This document shows, one piece after another, positions 26,461 through 35,438 of a stretch of 56,769 nt of DNA. The translations under genes were made by a program, and so were the position numbers. Location: contig FR889231.1 in NCBI GenBank assembly GCA_000431815.1, positions 32,575 through 89,343 of the forward strand. Direction: 5' to 3'. Source of the DNA: Butyrivibrio sp. CAG:318 (GTDB lineage Bacteria > Bacillota > Clostridia > Lachnospirales > Lachnospiraceae). Numbering within the stretch: the first letter of the stretch is position 1; each line of letters begins with the position of its first letter. A model generated the notes under the pieces. It had not been told where the DNA came from and made no database searches. It worked only from the letters and a program-made list of their open reading frames with translations.

Positions 26461-27278
26461 TGCACACAGCTGAGAATTTTGATTTCATGTATGAGATTTT
26501 CAAGCTGGATATCAAGACTGCAGTCAAATACACCTGCATCCGTCTCTATTACACATTGATTCTTTGACAACTTGGAATCCTTGCATATCTCGATATTATA
26601 ATCAGGAGATGCAGCACCATATATCAGTTCTTTATTACTTATAACATAATTATAATCATTTTCAGATACCCTGATGGTGAATTCTTTACTGAGTTCATTA
26701 TTACGCATGACATTATTTATAAGATGTAAAATAACATCTTTATTATCTTCGGCAAGAACTCCCGTCACTTTTGATACAACATCAAGAATCGTATCTGCAA
26801 GTTCCGGTTCCATCTGTTCTTTAAGTTCATCATACTCAGTCTGGAGAGCTGCTTTCTTATCATGGTATTCTTTCTCTAATTGTGCAAGCTTTGCCTCAAG
26901 TTCGGTTTTGGCATCATTCTGCGCTTCTTCCATTCCCTTGGCATACCCGTTGTCATATGCATCCTTCCGGATAGCCTCAGCCTGTTCATCAGCTTCCTTA
27001 ACAATACCGGACGCTTTCTCTCTGGCATCATCTAACAGCTGCATTGCCCTGGCACTTTCTTCTTCTGTAGAATACGGTTCATCATCAACAAGCTGTTCAA
27101 CCGTTGCCGCATCGAGTCCGCATACGAATCCGTCAGGATCCGGTTTTGCTGCTCTTGATGCATAATTAGCCGTGGCATTTTTATCTGAAAGAATCTTTTC
27201 TATCAGTTTATTGGAATCTATAACCAGTTTATCATCATTTTTGATAACGGCATTGCCATACTTAAAAAGATTAGACAA
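26457..27278 (-). CDS. fliH: Flagellar export ATPase regulator FliH
   Basis: 273 residues. A charged alpha-helical middle (about 80-170) contains Ala/Glu-rich repeats and a glycine-spaced segment (AYDNGYAKGMEEAQNDAKTE) resembling FliH GxxxG-type regions. A V-type ATPase E-subunit-like C-terminal domain ends in CVIETDAGVFDCSLDIQLEN. It links FliI to the C-ring. It overlaps fliG by eight bases and fliI by four. Confidence 0.95.
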   Translation of the reverse strand: MSNLFKYGNAVIKNDDKLVIDSNKLIEKILSDKNATANYASRAAKPDPDGFVCGLDAATVEQLVDDEPYSTEEESARAMQLLDDAREKASGIVKEADEQAEAIRKDAYDNGYAKGMEEAQNDAKTELEAKLAQLEKEYHDKKAALQTEYDELKEQMEPELADTILDVVSKVTGVLAEDNKDVILHLINNVMRNNELSKEFTIRVSENDYNYVISNKELIYGAASPDYNIEICKDSKLSKNQCVIETDAGVFDCSLDIQLENLIHEIKILSCVH

Positions 27279-28284
27279 TTATCTCGTCACCTCCGCCTCT
27301 TGATATAACTATCTCGGCAGAATCTTCGAGTTTACGCACTATATTAACAATCTTCTGCTGTGCTTCCTCAACATCCTTAAGACGTACAGGTCCCATAAAT
27401 TCCATATCTTCCTGTATCATTGCAGCAAGACGCTTTGAAAGGTTGTTGAAAATAACTGTTTTAACCTCGTCATTGGCGCTCTTAAGTGCAACCGCAAGGT
27501 CATTGTTATCAACATCTCTGAGTACACGCTGGATAGCTCTGTCATCAAGCGATATAATATCTTCAAATACGAACATCTTACGTCTGATCTCATCTGCAAG
27601 CTCAGGCTCTTCGATTTCAAGTGTTTCAAGAATATGTCTCTCTGTTCCACGGTCAACCGAATTAAGTATCTCAACAATCGCATCAGTACCGCCAATAATC
27701 GTGTAATCCTGATTAACAAGCGATGCAAGTTTACGTTCGAGTACACCCTCGACCTCTTTAATGACGTCAGGGGATGTTCTGTCCATCATAGCAATTCTCT
27801 TTGCAACATCAGCCTGTTTTTCAGGTGGAAGCGAAGAAATGACCTGCGCTGCCTGTCCTGCCGGCAGATATGATAAAATAAGTGCTATTGTCTGTGGATG
27901 CTCATCCTGTATAAAGTTAAGCAGCTGGCCCGGATCTGTCTTTCTGACAAATTCGAACGGACGAACCTGAAGGCTTGCCGTAAGTTTGCTGATAACATCT
28001 TTGGCTTTGTCCTGTCCAAGTGCTTTTTCGAGGAGCTCTTTAGCATATGTAATACCGCCTTCTGCAATGTATTGCTGTGCAAGACATACTTCGTAGAATT
28101 CCGAAAGTACTTCTTCCTTGGTCTGAGGCGATACACTTCCTGTATTGGCAATTTCAAGTGTAAGCTGTTCTATTTCATCTTCGCGCAAATGTTTGAATAT
28201 CTTGGCCGATTTCTCAGGGCCGAGAGCAATCAGCAGGATTGCGCTTTTCTGGACTCCGTCGAGTCCACTCTTAGACTTCGCCAT
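27271..28284 (-). CDS. fliG: Flagellar motor switch protein FliG
   Basis: 337 residues, full length. N-terminal domain with GVQKSAILLIALGPEKSAKI binds FliF. The middle carries the signature DEHPQTIALILSYLPAGQAA, and the C-terminal torque domain has the charged helix LAVALKSANDEVKTVIFNNL with the usual Lys/Asp/Glu residues, then KRLAAMIQEDMEFMGPVRLK. It converts stator ion flow to rotation. Follows fliF by 25 bases. Confidence 0.98.
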   Translation of the reverse strand: MAKSKSGLDGVQKSAILLIALGPEKSAKIFKHLREDEIEQLTLEIANTGSVSPQTKEEVLSEFYEVCLAQQYIAEGGITYAKELLEKALGQDKAKDVISKLTASLQVRPFEFVRKTDPGQLLNFIQDEHPQTIALILSYLPAGQAAQVISSLPPEKQADVAKRIAMMDRTSPDVIKEVEGVLERKLASLVNQDYTIIGGTDAIVEILNSVDRGTERHILETLEIEEPELADEIRRKMFVFEDIISLDDRAIQRVLRDVDNNDLAVALKSANDEVKTVIFNNLSKRLAAMIQEDMEFMGPVRLKDVEEAQQKIVNIVRKLEDSAEIVISRGGGDEIIV

Positions 28285-28309
28285 GTAACAATTCCTCCTA
28301 AGTCCCGAT

Positions 28310-29911
28310 TTATTCCCATCCGTCGTTCAGCCAGTTACGCAGCAAGAGCGCAACCGCTTCCGGATTCTCATCGACAAATTTCTCAATGGCAACCCTGGTC
28401 TCGGACTTATCCTGTAAATCAATGTCTTCAACCGGTGGTCTGTTTTCTTTGGTCGTTGCAAGCATATCTTCCACGCTGAGTTCCGGTTCGGTCTCTTCAA
28501 CTGCCACCGGTCTCATGCTCCTGATTATTATAAATATAAGCAGTCCCGCAATAAGTACGGCAAGTATAATCTGGAACACAAAGAAAGGTGATGTACTGCT
28601 TGTTTCTGAATCATAAAATACACTTCTTGTGTAACCGAGAATCTGAATATTATCTTTGGAAATTCCGGTTCCTGTTGCTATTGCATCATAAAACGTATCA
28701 TTAACGGTACTTTCAACCGGATCCGCATTGGCTGCCTTGTATTCTTCCCATGTCATATCATCGAGAAGTCCCTGTGCTTTCGCATCATCCTCCGTTATGT
28801 ATTTGGTAAGTGTTGCAACTACCGTAACCGATGAATTGTTGTAATTAATTGTTCCTGTTGCCGGCTTGGTTGTTGTTATTTTCTCATTCTGCAGCCACTC
28901 GTACTGTTTGAGCGAATACTCTGAATTAGTTCCGTCGGCATTCTTTATTTTGTATGTGGTATCCTTATCGTTGGACTCGGTTCCCGCTGCTCCGGACGCG
29001 TCCGAAAATCCTCCGGTTGAATTGACCTCATATGTAGTCTTCTTCAAACCTTCATCAGATCCTTCAGGAATCGTGTACTGTTTATCAACTATCTCAACAT
29101 TATCAAATGAAACATCAAGGTGAGGTGATACCGTGACCTCATTATAAAGATTGGTTGAGATCAACATGCTCTGTATATGTGCGGTTATGGCATTTTCAAG
29201 GCGTTCCTGTACCTTGGAACTTGCGCTTCCCGTAGCATATGAATTATTGGTTCCTCCGTAATAGAGAAGATTTGCATTGTTATCCATAACAACCACGTTA
29301 TTGGTGTTGTCACTTCCGACATTAGCTGCAAGCATAAGGCCGATCGATGCCGCCTGTTCCTCAGACATCTCCTTAGTAAGCGTAAGCATTGCTGTTATGG
29401 ATGCATCCTCGTTCTCCGTAAAAACAGTATTGCCTGATTCCGGGAAATCTATGGTTACCCTTGCTGCTTTAACTCCGTCAAGGGATTCGAGATCATCCGC
29501 AAATTTGGATTCAAGGTATGCTTTGTATTTACGTTCAGTTGTCGCTGCCGTTTCGCTGAATCCTCCGCTTACCGCATCCGAAAGCGAATATCCTTCAGAT
29601 GAGATATTATTGGATCCAAGTACAAGCTTGGCTTCAACATAATCGGACTCATTGACACGCACAACATTGTTCGCATCTATCGTACATGTTATATTTTCGC
29701 CGTTAAGGAGGCTCCGTACTTCCGTAGCCTCTGATTCATTGGCACATTCCCTTAATACAACCTTCTTAGGTGTGGAAACTATTTTTGAAACTATAATTAT
29801 TCCGGCAACCACAATAACAAAAACAGCAATAAACACTATTCGCTGTGTCTTGTTGAACTTAAGCCAGAAAGCTTTTATCTTTTCGAGTATGGCTTTAAAT
29901 CTTTCCTGCAT
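28310..29911 (-). CDS. fliF: Flagellar MS-ring protein FliF
   Basis: 533 residues with two membrane helices (about 20-45 and 440-465). Between them are the ring-building domains; the segment ESKFADDLESLDGVKAARVT is typical. The C-terminal cytoplasmic peptide (ENPEAVALLLRNWLNDGW) is the FliG-binding motif. It forms the membrane ring on which the whole basal body is built. Preceded by fliE with a 53-base gap holding a 14-base palindrome. Confidence 0.98.
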   Translation of the reverse strand: MQERFKAILEKIKAFWLKFNKTQRIVFIAVFVIVVAGIIIVSKIVSTPKKVVLRECANESEATEVRSLLNGENITCTIDANNVVRVNESDYVEAKLVLGSNNISSEGYSLSDAVSGGFSETAATTERKYKAYLESKFADDLESLDGVKAARVTIDFPESGNTVFTENEDASITAMLTLTKEMSEEQAASIGLMLAANVGSDNTNNVVVMDNNANLLYYGGTNNSYATGSASSKVQERLENAITAHIQSMLISTNLYNEVTVSPHLDVSFDNVEIVDKQYTIPEGSDEGLKKTTYEVNSTGGFSDASGAAGTESNDKDTTYKIKNADGTNSEYSLKQYEWLQNEKITTTKPATGTINYNNSSVTVVATLTKYITEDDAKAQGLLDDMTWEEYKAANADPVESTVNDTFYDAIATGTGISKDNIQILGYTRSVFYDSETSSTSPFFVFQIILAVLIAGLLIFIIIRSMRPVAVEETEPELSVEDMLATTKENRPPVEDIDLQDKSETRVAIEKFVDENPEAVALLLRNWLNDGWE

Positions 29912-29964
29912 TTATGTATCTCCTGAATAAGCTCTTATGCCTTATAAGGCAATGGAGTATTATA

Positions 29965-30297
29965 TTAAAACTGCATATTCATAATCTCTCTATATGCGCT
30001 TAAAAGCTGGTTTTTGATCGCAACCGTGTATTGTAATGAAAGACTTGCTTTCTGCTCTATTACCGCAAGTTCATGCGTACTTGAAAGCTTACCTGTCGCA
30101 TAATCAACCTCCGCCTGCTGTGCTTGTTGCAGATAATTATTGGTAGAATCTATCATATTGACAGCAGCCTTATATATGCTGTCAAATGTATCGGAAGCCG
30201 ATGTTGTTTTCTTATCTGTTGATGTTAATGCCGATGTATTAAGCAATTCATTCGTTCTCTGTGCTGCAATATCCGAAATTGATACTATGTTATTCAT
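29965..30297 (-). CDS. fliE: Flagellar hook-basal body protein FliE
   Basis: 110 residues, typical size. The C-terminal half has the conserved KASLSLQYTVAIKNQLLSAY followed by REIMNMQF. It joins the MS ring to the rod and is the first exported rod component. It lies between flgC and fliF. Confidence 0.96.
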   Translation of the reverse strand: MNNIVSISDIAAQRTNELLNTSALTSTDKKTTSASDTFDSIYKAAVNMIDSTNNYLQQAQQAEVDYATGKLSSTHELAVIEQKASLSLQYTVAIKNQLLSAYREIMNMQF

Positions 30298-30310
30298 TCG
30301 TCATGTCCTC

Positions 30311-30754
30311 CTACTCCAGTATGCTCAAGCCCCTGCTGGCCACATTCTTGCTTGCTTCAAATGCTGTGGTATTGGCCTCAAATGCTCTGGATGCATCTAT
30401 GAGATCTGTCATCTCAGTTACAATATTAACATTCGGATAAAGTACATATCCGTTCTCATCAGCATCAGGATGTGACGGTTCATACACAAGGTTCATATCT
30501 GTATCCGTATCTTTAGTGATAGCTGTCACTTTAACGCCATTTCCGATTCCGCTGATGGTTCTGTTAAGTACCTCTCCGAACGAATCTGCCGTAGATACTT
30601 TCTCCGTAAAAATAACGTTCTTACGCACATACGGACCGCCTTCTTTCGTTCTGGTCGTGTTGGCATTAGCTATATTCTCTGAAATAACATCAAGTCTCAG
30701 TCTCTCCGCCGACATACCTGATGCATTAATATTCATTCCTGTAAAAAGAGCCAT
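30311..30754 (-). CDS. flgC: Flagellar proximal rod protein FlgC
   Basis: 147 residues. N-terminal rod motif (GMSAERLRLDVISENIANAN) and C-terminal motif (EMTDLIDASRAFEANTTAFE) are intact, with a conserved VYEPSHPDADENGYVLYPNV. Proximal rod subunit. It begins 21 bases after the flgB stop. Confidence 0.97.
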   Translation of the reverse strand: MALFTGMNINASGMSAERLRLDVISENIANANTTRTKEGGPYVRKNVIFTEKVSTADSFGEVLNRTISGIGNGVKVTAITKDTDTDMNLVYEPSHPDADENGYVLYPNVNIVTEMTDLIDASRAFEANTTAFEASKNVASRGLSILE

Positions 30755-30775
30755 TATATAATCCTCCGTTCGTTA

Positions 30776-31183
30776 TCAGATTCCAGATGTTGACATTGCT
30801 GTCTTAAATCTGGAAAACTCCTGTTTCATGCTGTCAATTACACCCTGGTAATAATACTGGTTAGAAGCGATTTCAATCTGTTCTTCATCCTGGTCAACAT
30901 TATTACCGTCTATTCTGTATGACAGTTCTGCATCATCAGTATATATAATCGGTTTCACATGATTATAATTAATATTTCGTACAGTCTGTGTAAGGTTATT
31001 TGATATTGAGCCTGCCTTAGCAAGTGCTGATGACAGCACAGACTCGAAACTCACATCCTGCCTCTTATACCCAGGGGTGTTTACATTAGCTATATTACTG
31101 CTAAGCACCTCGTTACGTTTCCAAGAATAATCTGCCGAAGCCGAAAGTAAATCAACATAGGCAAATGCACCTGAATTAATCAT
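30776..31183 (-). CDS. flgB: Flagellar proximal rod protein FlgB
   Basis: 135 residues, first gene of the fla/che operon. Rod motif NEVLSSNIANVNTPGYKRQD near the N-terminus and a C-terminal helix with YYYQGVIDSMKQEFSRFKTA. A AAAGGAG site lies just upstream. A sigma-A-like promoter is seen about 90 bases before the start, and the codY terminator lies upstream of that. Confidence 0.97.
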   Translation of the reverse strand: MINSGAFAYVDLLSASADYSWKRNEVLSSNIANVNTPGYKRQDVSFESVLSSALAKAGSISNNLTQTVRNINYNHVKPIIYTDDAELSYRIDGNNVDQDEEQIEIASNQYYYQGVIDSMKQEFSRFKTAMSTSGI

Positions 31184-31272
31184 ATAATTCGTCTTCTCCT
31201 TTCAGTGCCTTTTCTTACTGCATGTCCCAATCAGAACGGCACCATAAAATAAACCAAATATTCCCTCTTACT

Positions 31273-31300
31273 ATTATATGTATTTAGCGCAAAAAGTAAA
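31273..31300 (-). promoter_or_regulatory. Candidate sigma-A promoter of the fla/che operon
   Basis: On the minus strand TTTACT (31295-31300), a 16-base spacer and a perfect TATAAT (31273-31278). About 90 bases of leader follow before flgB. An A/T-rich tract lies just upstream (31301-31335), which could be an UP element. No second promoter is obvious inside this 30-kb operon. Confidence 0.6.
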
Positions 31301-31339
31301 GTAAAAATTTTCCCTTATAAAAATTTTTTCTTAAATGTA

Positions 31340-31381
31340 ATAAAACGCTAAGAATCGCTGTATCAAACGATACAGCGATTC
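31340..31381 (-). terminator. Terminator after codY
   Basis: A perfect 13-base stem, GAATCGCTGTATC with GATACAGCGATTC (31352-31364 and 31369-31381) and a four-base loop, lies 12 bases after the codY stop. On the transcript it is followed by a U-rich rather than pure-U tail. It separates codY from the flagellar promoter; some read-through into flgB remains possible. Confidence 0.8.
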
Positions 31382-31393
31382 CTTCCACTGAAA

Positions 31394-32173
31394 TTACATA
31401 TTCATTTTAATACGAGCCAACTCATCGAACACAACGTCATTGAGCACCTTGATATATGTGCCCTTCATCCCTGAAGACCTTGATTCGATTACTCCTGCAC
31501 TTTCAAATTTACGAAGCGCATTGACTATCACCGAACGTGTTATTCCCACCTTATCGGCAATCCTGCTTGCGACAAGAATTCCTTCTCCCTGTCCAAGTTC
31601 GTCAAAAATATGGATTATGGCTTCCAACTCGGAATACGATAATGTGCTTATCGCCGATTTTACAATATGGACCTTACGATCCTCTTCCGCCGTCTCTTCA
31701 TTAACGGACCTCATCATTTCAAGTCCGACCACTGTCGTTCCATACTCACATAATATGATGTCATCAATATCGTATTGATTCTCAATCTTGTACATAAACA
31801 AAGTTCCAAGACGCTCTCCAGCAATATCTATAGGCGCTATGATTGCCTGATATTTATTGGAATATCCTTCGGCAAATCCAAGTGTCTCAAGATTGACATT
31901 CTCCTTTGTGGAAAGAACATTAAGCAACCTTTCGTTCAGCATGGAGTCAACGTAACCTCCGACTTCATCCTGTATCAGTTCCTTAATCTCTTCAACTTCT
32001 TCGATAATACTTACACCAAGCACCTTACCCTTACGGCTTATCACAAGTACATTGGATACAAGAATATCGCTCATAACCTTACAGATATCGTTAAAAACTA
32101 CCTTCTGTGAACTGTTGTTATGCAATAACTTATTGATCTTACGTGTTTTGTCAAGCAATTGTACGCTGCTCAT
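31394..32173 (-). CDS. codY: GTP- and branched-chain-amino-acid-sensing repressor CodY
   Basis: 259 residues from the ATG at 32173 (MSSVQLLDKTRKINKLLHNN), ten bases after AAAGGGG; an ATG at 32182 is only one base from it. An N-terminal GAF domain and the highly conserved C-terminal winged helix (RIADKVGITRSVIVNALRKF, then ESAGVIESRSSGMKGTYIK) match Bacillus CodY almost residue for residue. CodY represses amino-acid supply, competence and motility genes when nutrients are plentiful. As in Bacillus, it lies immediately before flgB. A CodY-like box lies in its own promoter. Confidence 0.98.
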   Translation of the reverse strand: MSSVQLLDKTRKINKLLHNNSSQKVVFNDICKVMSDILVSNVLVISRKGKVLGVSIIEEVEEIKELIQDEVGGYVDSMLNERLLNVLSTKENVNLETLGFAEGYSNKYQAIIAPIDIAGERLGTLFMYKIENQYDIDDIILCEYGTTVVGLEMMRSVNEETAEEDRKVHIVKSAISTLSYSELEAIIHIFDELGQGEGILVASRIADKVGITRSVIVNALRKFESAGVIESRSSGMKGTYIKVLNDVVFDELARIKMNM

Positions 32174-32221
32174 TCCTACCATGCCCCTTTAACAGAAAAA
32201 CTAACTCTGCTTACAATATCA

Positions 32222-32250
32222 AGCATAGCACATTTATCAGAAAATATCAA
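32222..32250 (-). promoter_or_regulatory. Candidate codY promoter with overlapping CodY box
   Basis: On the minus strand TTGATA (32245-32250), a 17-base spacer and TATGCT (32222-32227) with an extended-minus-10 TG. Positions 32232-32246 read ATTTATCAGAAAATA, 12 of 15 matches to the CodY consensus AATTTTCWGAAAATT. The box covers most of the spacer and touches the -35, where binding would block polymerase. The promoter starts at the topA stop codon, so codY can be read alone as well as from upstream. Confidence 0.55.
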
Positions 32251-34325
32251 TTATTTTCTTTATTGTGTACATAATTTGTGACATATCCGCACTGTTCGTT
32301 GGCACACGCAAGTTTGTTGCCCTTTTCAACCATATATCCTCCGCACTTCGGGCATTTCTCTGAAGAAGGTTTATTCCATGACATGAAATCACATTCACTG
32401 TTCTCACAGCCATAGTATTTACGGCCTTTTCTGGTCCTTAGTAATATGACTTCCTTACCGCACTTCGGACAGGCAACACCTATTTTTTCGAGGTAAGGCT
32501 TGGTGTTGCGGCATTCCGGAAATCCCGGGCATGCTAGGAACTTACCGTGTGGTCCGTATTTAATGACCATATTTCTGCCACAGTTCTCACATATTACATC
32601 TGTAACCTCATCCTCTATCTTAACAGTTTCAAGTTCCTTCTCGGCAAGCTTAACAGCCGCATCAAGATCCGGATAAAAATTTCTTACAACAGTCTTCCAG
32701 TTGACACTTCCCTCTTCCACCTTATCAAGGAGCGACTCCATATTGGCCGTAAAATTAACGTCAACAATTGATGGAAATGACTTAAGCATTATCTTATTAA
32801 CCGCCTCGCCTATTTCCGTAACGTATAAATTCTTGTCCTCCTTAATAACATATCTCCTCGCTATAATAGTTCCGATTGTAGGCGCATATGTAGAAGGCCT
32901 TCCAATTCCGAGTTCTTCAAGTGTCTTAACTAAAGATGCCTCAGTATAATGTGCCGGCGGCTGTGTGAAATGCTGTTTATTATCATATTTGTCAAGAGAA
33001 ATCTGTGATTCCTTCGTTATCTGGCTGAATGTAAATGCATCGGATTTCTCGTCTTCATCTGACATATACACTGACATATATCCATCAAATTTAATATGTG
33101 ATGCAGCGGCACTGAATCTGTAATCTCCCGCTGCAATACGTATGTTGGTAGTCTCATATATAGCATTGGCCATCCTGCTGGAAACAAAACGTTTCCATAT
33201 AAGCTGATAGAGCCTGAACTGGTCACGGCTTATTAATTCCTTTACCTGAGACGGAAGAATCTCTATATTGGTAGGTCTGATTGCTTCATGTGCATCCTGG
33301 ATTTTCTTTCCCTGTCTGGCAGCATGATCCGGTGCCATATAGTAAGCATCACCATAATTTTCTTTAATAAAATTTCTGGCAAGAGCATCAGCCTCATCCG
33401 ATATACGGGTAGAATCCGTTCTCAGATATGTGATAAGTCCGACCGTACCCATCCCCTTAATATCTACACCTTCATAGAGCTGCTGTGCTATGCGCATGGT
33501 CTTCTGCGTTGAAAAATTAAGAGCCTTGGAAGCCTCCTGCTGCAATGTACTGGTAGTAAACGGCTGCGGAGCCTTCTTTATGCGTTCTCCCTTCTTAATA
33601 TCATCAATTATATATTGGGCACCTGATAATTCATTCATTATCTTATCGACCTGTCCTGAATTCTCAAGTTCGATTTTCTGTCCGGCCTTTCCCACAAACC
33701 TTGCGGTTATAGGTTTCTTCTCACCTTTAACATTAAGAATGGCATCTATAGTCCAGTATTCTTTAGGTATAAATGCATTTATCTCATCTTCCCTGTCACA
33801 TATAATTCTTAATGCGACTGACTGTACACGTCCCGCCGAAAGTCCACGCTTGACTTTCGCCCAGAGTAAAGGACTTATTCTGTATCCAACCATTCTGTCA
33901 AGAACTCTTCTTGACTGCTGTGCATCAACAAGGTTCATATTAATCTTACGAGGTTCTTTAATTGATGCTTTGACCGCATTCTTGGTAATTTCGTTAAAAC
34001 TTATCCTGTTAATATCCTTGTCTTCAATCTTAAGTGCCTGTGCAAGATGCCATGATATGGCCTCTCCTTCGCGGTCGGGGTCGGTTGCAAGATATATTTT
34101 ATCAGACTTCTTAACCAGTTTTCTCAAATTGGCAAGGACATCCCCCTTACCTCTTATGGTAATATACTTAGGCTCGTAATCATTCTCCACATCTATTCCA
34201 AGCGAGCTCTTTGGCAGATCCCTTACATGTCCGTTAGAAGCTGCCACTTCATAATTTGCTCCAAGAAACTTCTTAATTGTCTTTACCTTGGCAGGTGACT
34301 CGACTATAACCAGATACTTTGGCAT
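32247..34325 (-). CDS. topA: DNA topoisomerase I
   Basis: 692 residues. A Toprim domain at the N-terminus (LVIVESPAKVKTIKKFLG; ATDPDREGEAISWHL with the DxD-type acidic residues) leads to the active-site tyrosine in VGLITYLRTDSTRIS near residue 300. Three C-terminal four-cysteine zinc fingers follow: CENCG...CPGFPEC, CPKCG...CENSEC and CPKCGG...CANEQC. It relaxes negative supercoils. Directly follows dprA, as in Bacillus. Confidence 0.98.
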   Translation of the reverse strand: MPKYLVIVESPAKVKTIKKFLGANYEVAASNGHVRDLPKSSLGIDVENDYEPKYITIRGKGDVLANLRKLVKKSDKIYLATDPDREGEAISWHLAQALKIEDKDINRISFNEITKNAVKASIKEPRKINMNLVDAQQSRRVLDRMVGYRISPLLWAKVKRGLSAGRVQSVALRIICDREDEINAFIPKEYWTIDAILNVKGEKKPITARFVGKAGQKIELENSGQVDKIMNELSGAQYIIDDIKKGERIKKAPQPFTTSTLQQEASKALNFSTQKTMRIAQQLYEGVDIKGMGTVGLITYLRTDSTRISDEADALARNFIKENYGDAYYMAPDHAARQGKKIQDAHEAIRPTNIEILPSQVKELISRDQFRLYQLIWKRFVSSRMANAIYETTNIRIAAGDYRFSAAASHIKFDGYMSVYMSDEDEKSDAFTFSQITKESQISLDKYDNKQHFTQPPAHYTEASLVKTLEELGIGRPSTYAPTIGTIIARRYVIKEDKNLYVTEIGEAVNKIMLKSFPSIVDVNFTANMESLLDKVEEGSVNWKTVVRNFYPDLDAAVKLAEKELETVKIEDEVTDVICENCGRNMVIKYGPHGKFLACPGFPECRNTKPYLEKIGVACPKCGKEVILLRTRKGRKYYGCENSECDFMSWNKPSSEKCPKCGGYMVEKGNKLACANEQCGYVTNYVHNKENN

Positions 34326-34342
34326 AACATCAACCTCTCATT

Positions 34343-35431
34343 TCATAATATCCTTATATAAAAATTCTTGCTGATCTCTTTGATGAGACCTTTTAGTTCA
34401 AGAGTCAAAAGTGCCTGAAACACTTGCATTTGAGACATGCCGGTTTCTTTTATCAGTGTCTCCAGACTTTTGGGACTAAAATCTAGTAACTGACTATACA
34501 ACATTTTCTCATCACTTGCAAGCAAAATATTTTTTTCGTTGGTTTTCGTACTGTCTGAAATATCAAGATCAAGTTCCGCAAGCAGGTCATCATATGAGCA
34601 CACTATCTGTGCTCCCTGCCATATAAGATGATTACATCCCTCGCTGTTCCCATCGCCTATTCTTCCCGGAACCGCATATACCTGCCTGTTCTGTTCAAGT
34701 GCCTGTGCTGCCGTTATAAGCGAGCCGCTCTTCATACCGGCTTCAACTATGATTACCGCATCACACAGACCGCTTATTATCCTGTTTCGCAGCGGAAACA
34801 TCCCCGGTCTTGTCAGTGTATTATCCGGAAATTCTGATATTACTCCTCCGTTTCGCATTATATCCACATATGTGTTAAAATTCTGTTTCGGATAGCACAG
34901 ATCAACACCTCCGGCAAGTACTGCAAAAGTCGTACCTCCGGCAAGCACCGCCCCCTGATGCGCAGCCACATCTATGCCAAGGGCAAGACCGCTTATAACC
35001 TGCGCCCCTGCCGTGGCAAGCACGCGGCCGAGTTCCATTGCAACACTCCTGCCATATTCCGAGCAGTTTCTTGACCCGACCACGGCAACACTCTTAACAT
35101 CATCGGAAGGCAGTCTTCCTTTATAATATATGACATTAGGCCTGTCATATATTTCTTTCAATCTGGACGGGTATGTATCTTCAAACGGAAATACCATATT
35201 ATTTCCATCAGCCATTCTTCCGGCATATTCTTCAAAAAGCCTTTTCCTAAGGTTCATATCCCGGATAGCGGCAATATCAGCCGTCGTTATGCCCTCTATG
35301 CATCCGAGTTCTTTATCTCCTGCGCATGCTGCAGCCTTTGGATCATCATCAAAGGCTTTCAATATCTTCCTTATCTTAATATTACCTATATGAGGTATAT
35401 TATTTATCCAAAACCAGTATTTTCTGTCCAT
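34343..35431 (-). CDS. dprA: DNA-processing protein DprA (Smf)
   Basis: 362 residues from the ATG at 35431 (MDRKYWFWINNIPHIG), with GAGGTG upstream; the longer frame has no ribosome site and overlaps comM. Extended Rossmann fold with SVAVVGSRNCSEYGRSVAME and VISGLALGIDVAAHQGAVLA; C-terminal winged helix (MLYSQLLDFSPKSLETLIKE). DprA loads RecA on incoming single-stranded DNA during natural transformation. It begins eight bases after the comM stop. Confidence 0.97.
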   Translation of the reverse strand: MDRKYWFWINNIPHIGNIKIRKILKAFDDDPKAAACAGDKELGCIEGITTADIAAIRDMNLRKRLFEEYAGRMADGNNMVFPFEDTYPSRLKEIYDRPNVIYYKGRLPSDDVKSVAVVGSRNCSEYGRSVAMELGRVLATAGAQVISGLALGIDVAAHQGAVLAGGTTFAVLAGGVDLCYPKQNFNTYVDIMRNGGVISEFPDNTLTRPGMFPLRNRIISGLCDAVIIVEAGMKSGSLITAAQALEQNRQVYAVPGRIGDGNSEGCNHLIWQGAQIVCSYDDLLAELDLDISDSTKTNEKNILLASDEKMLYSQLLDFSPKSLETLIKETGMSQMQVFQALLTLELKGLIKEISKNFYIRIL

Positions 35432-35438
35432 ATACACC

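Noticed and set aside
29938..29951. Perfect palindrome TGCCTTATAAGGCA between fliE and fliF
   Set aside because: Short and AT-centred with a minimal loop; no U-run and no known operator match. It may be chance.
31301..31335. CodY box upstream of the flgB promoter
   Set aside because: Half-site AATTTTC is present (31306-31312) but the partner half is displaced; best 15-base windows match at 8-10 positions, which is background in such AT-rich DNA.
33490..34179. 229-codon open frame on the plus strand within topA
   Set aside because: Antisense to the conserved topoisomerase core; composition and lack of start signals mark it as a shadow.
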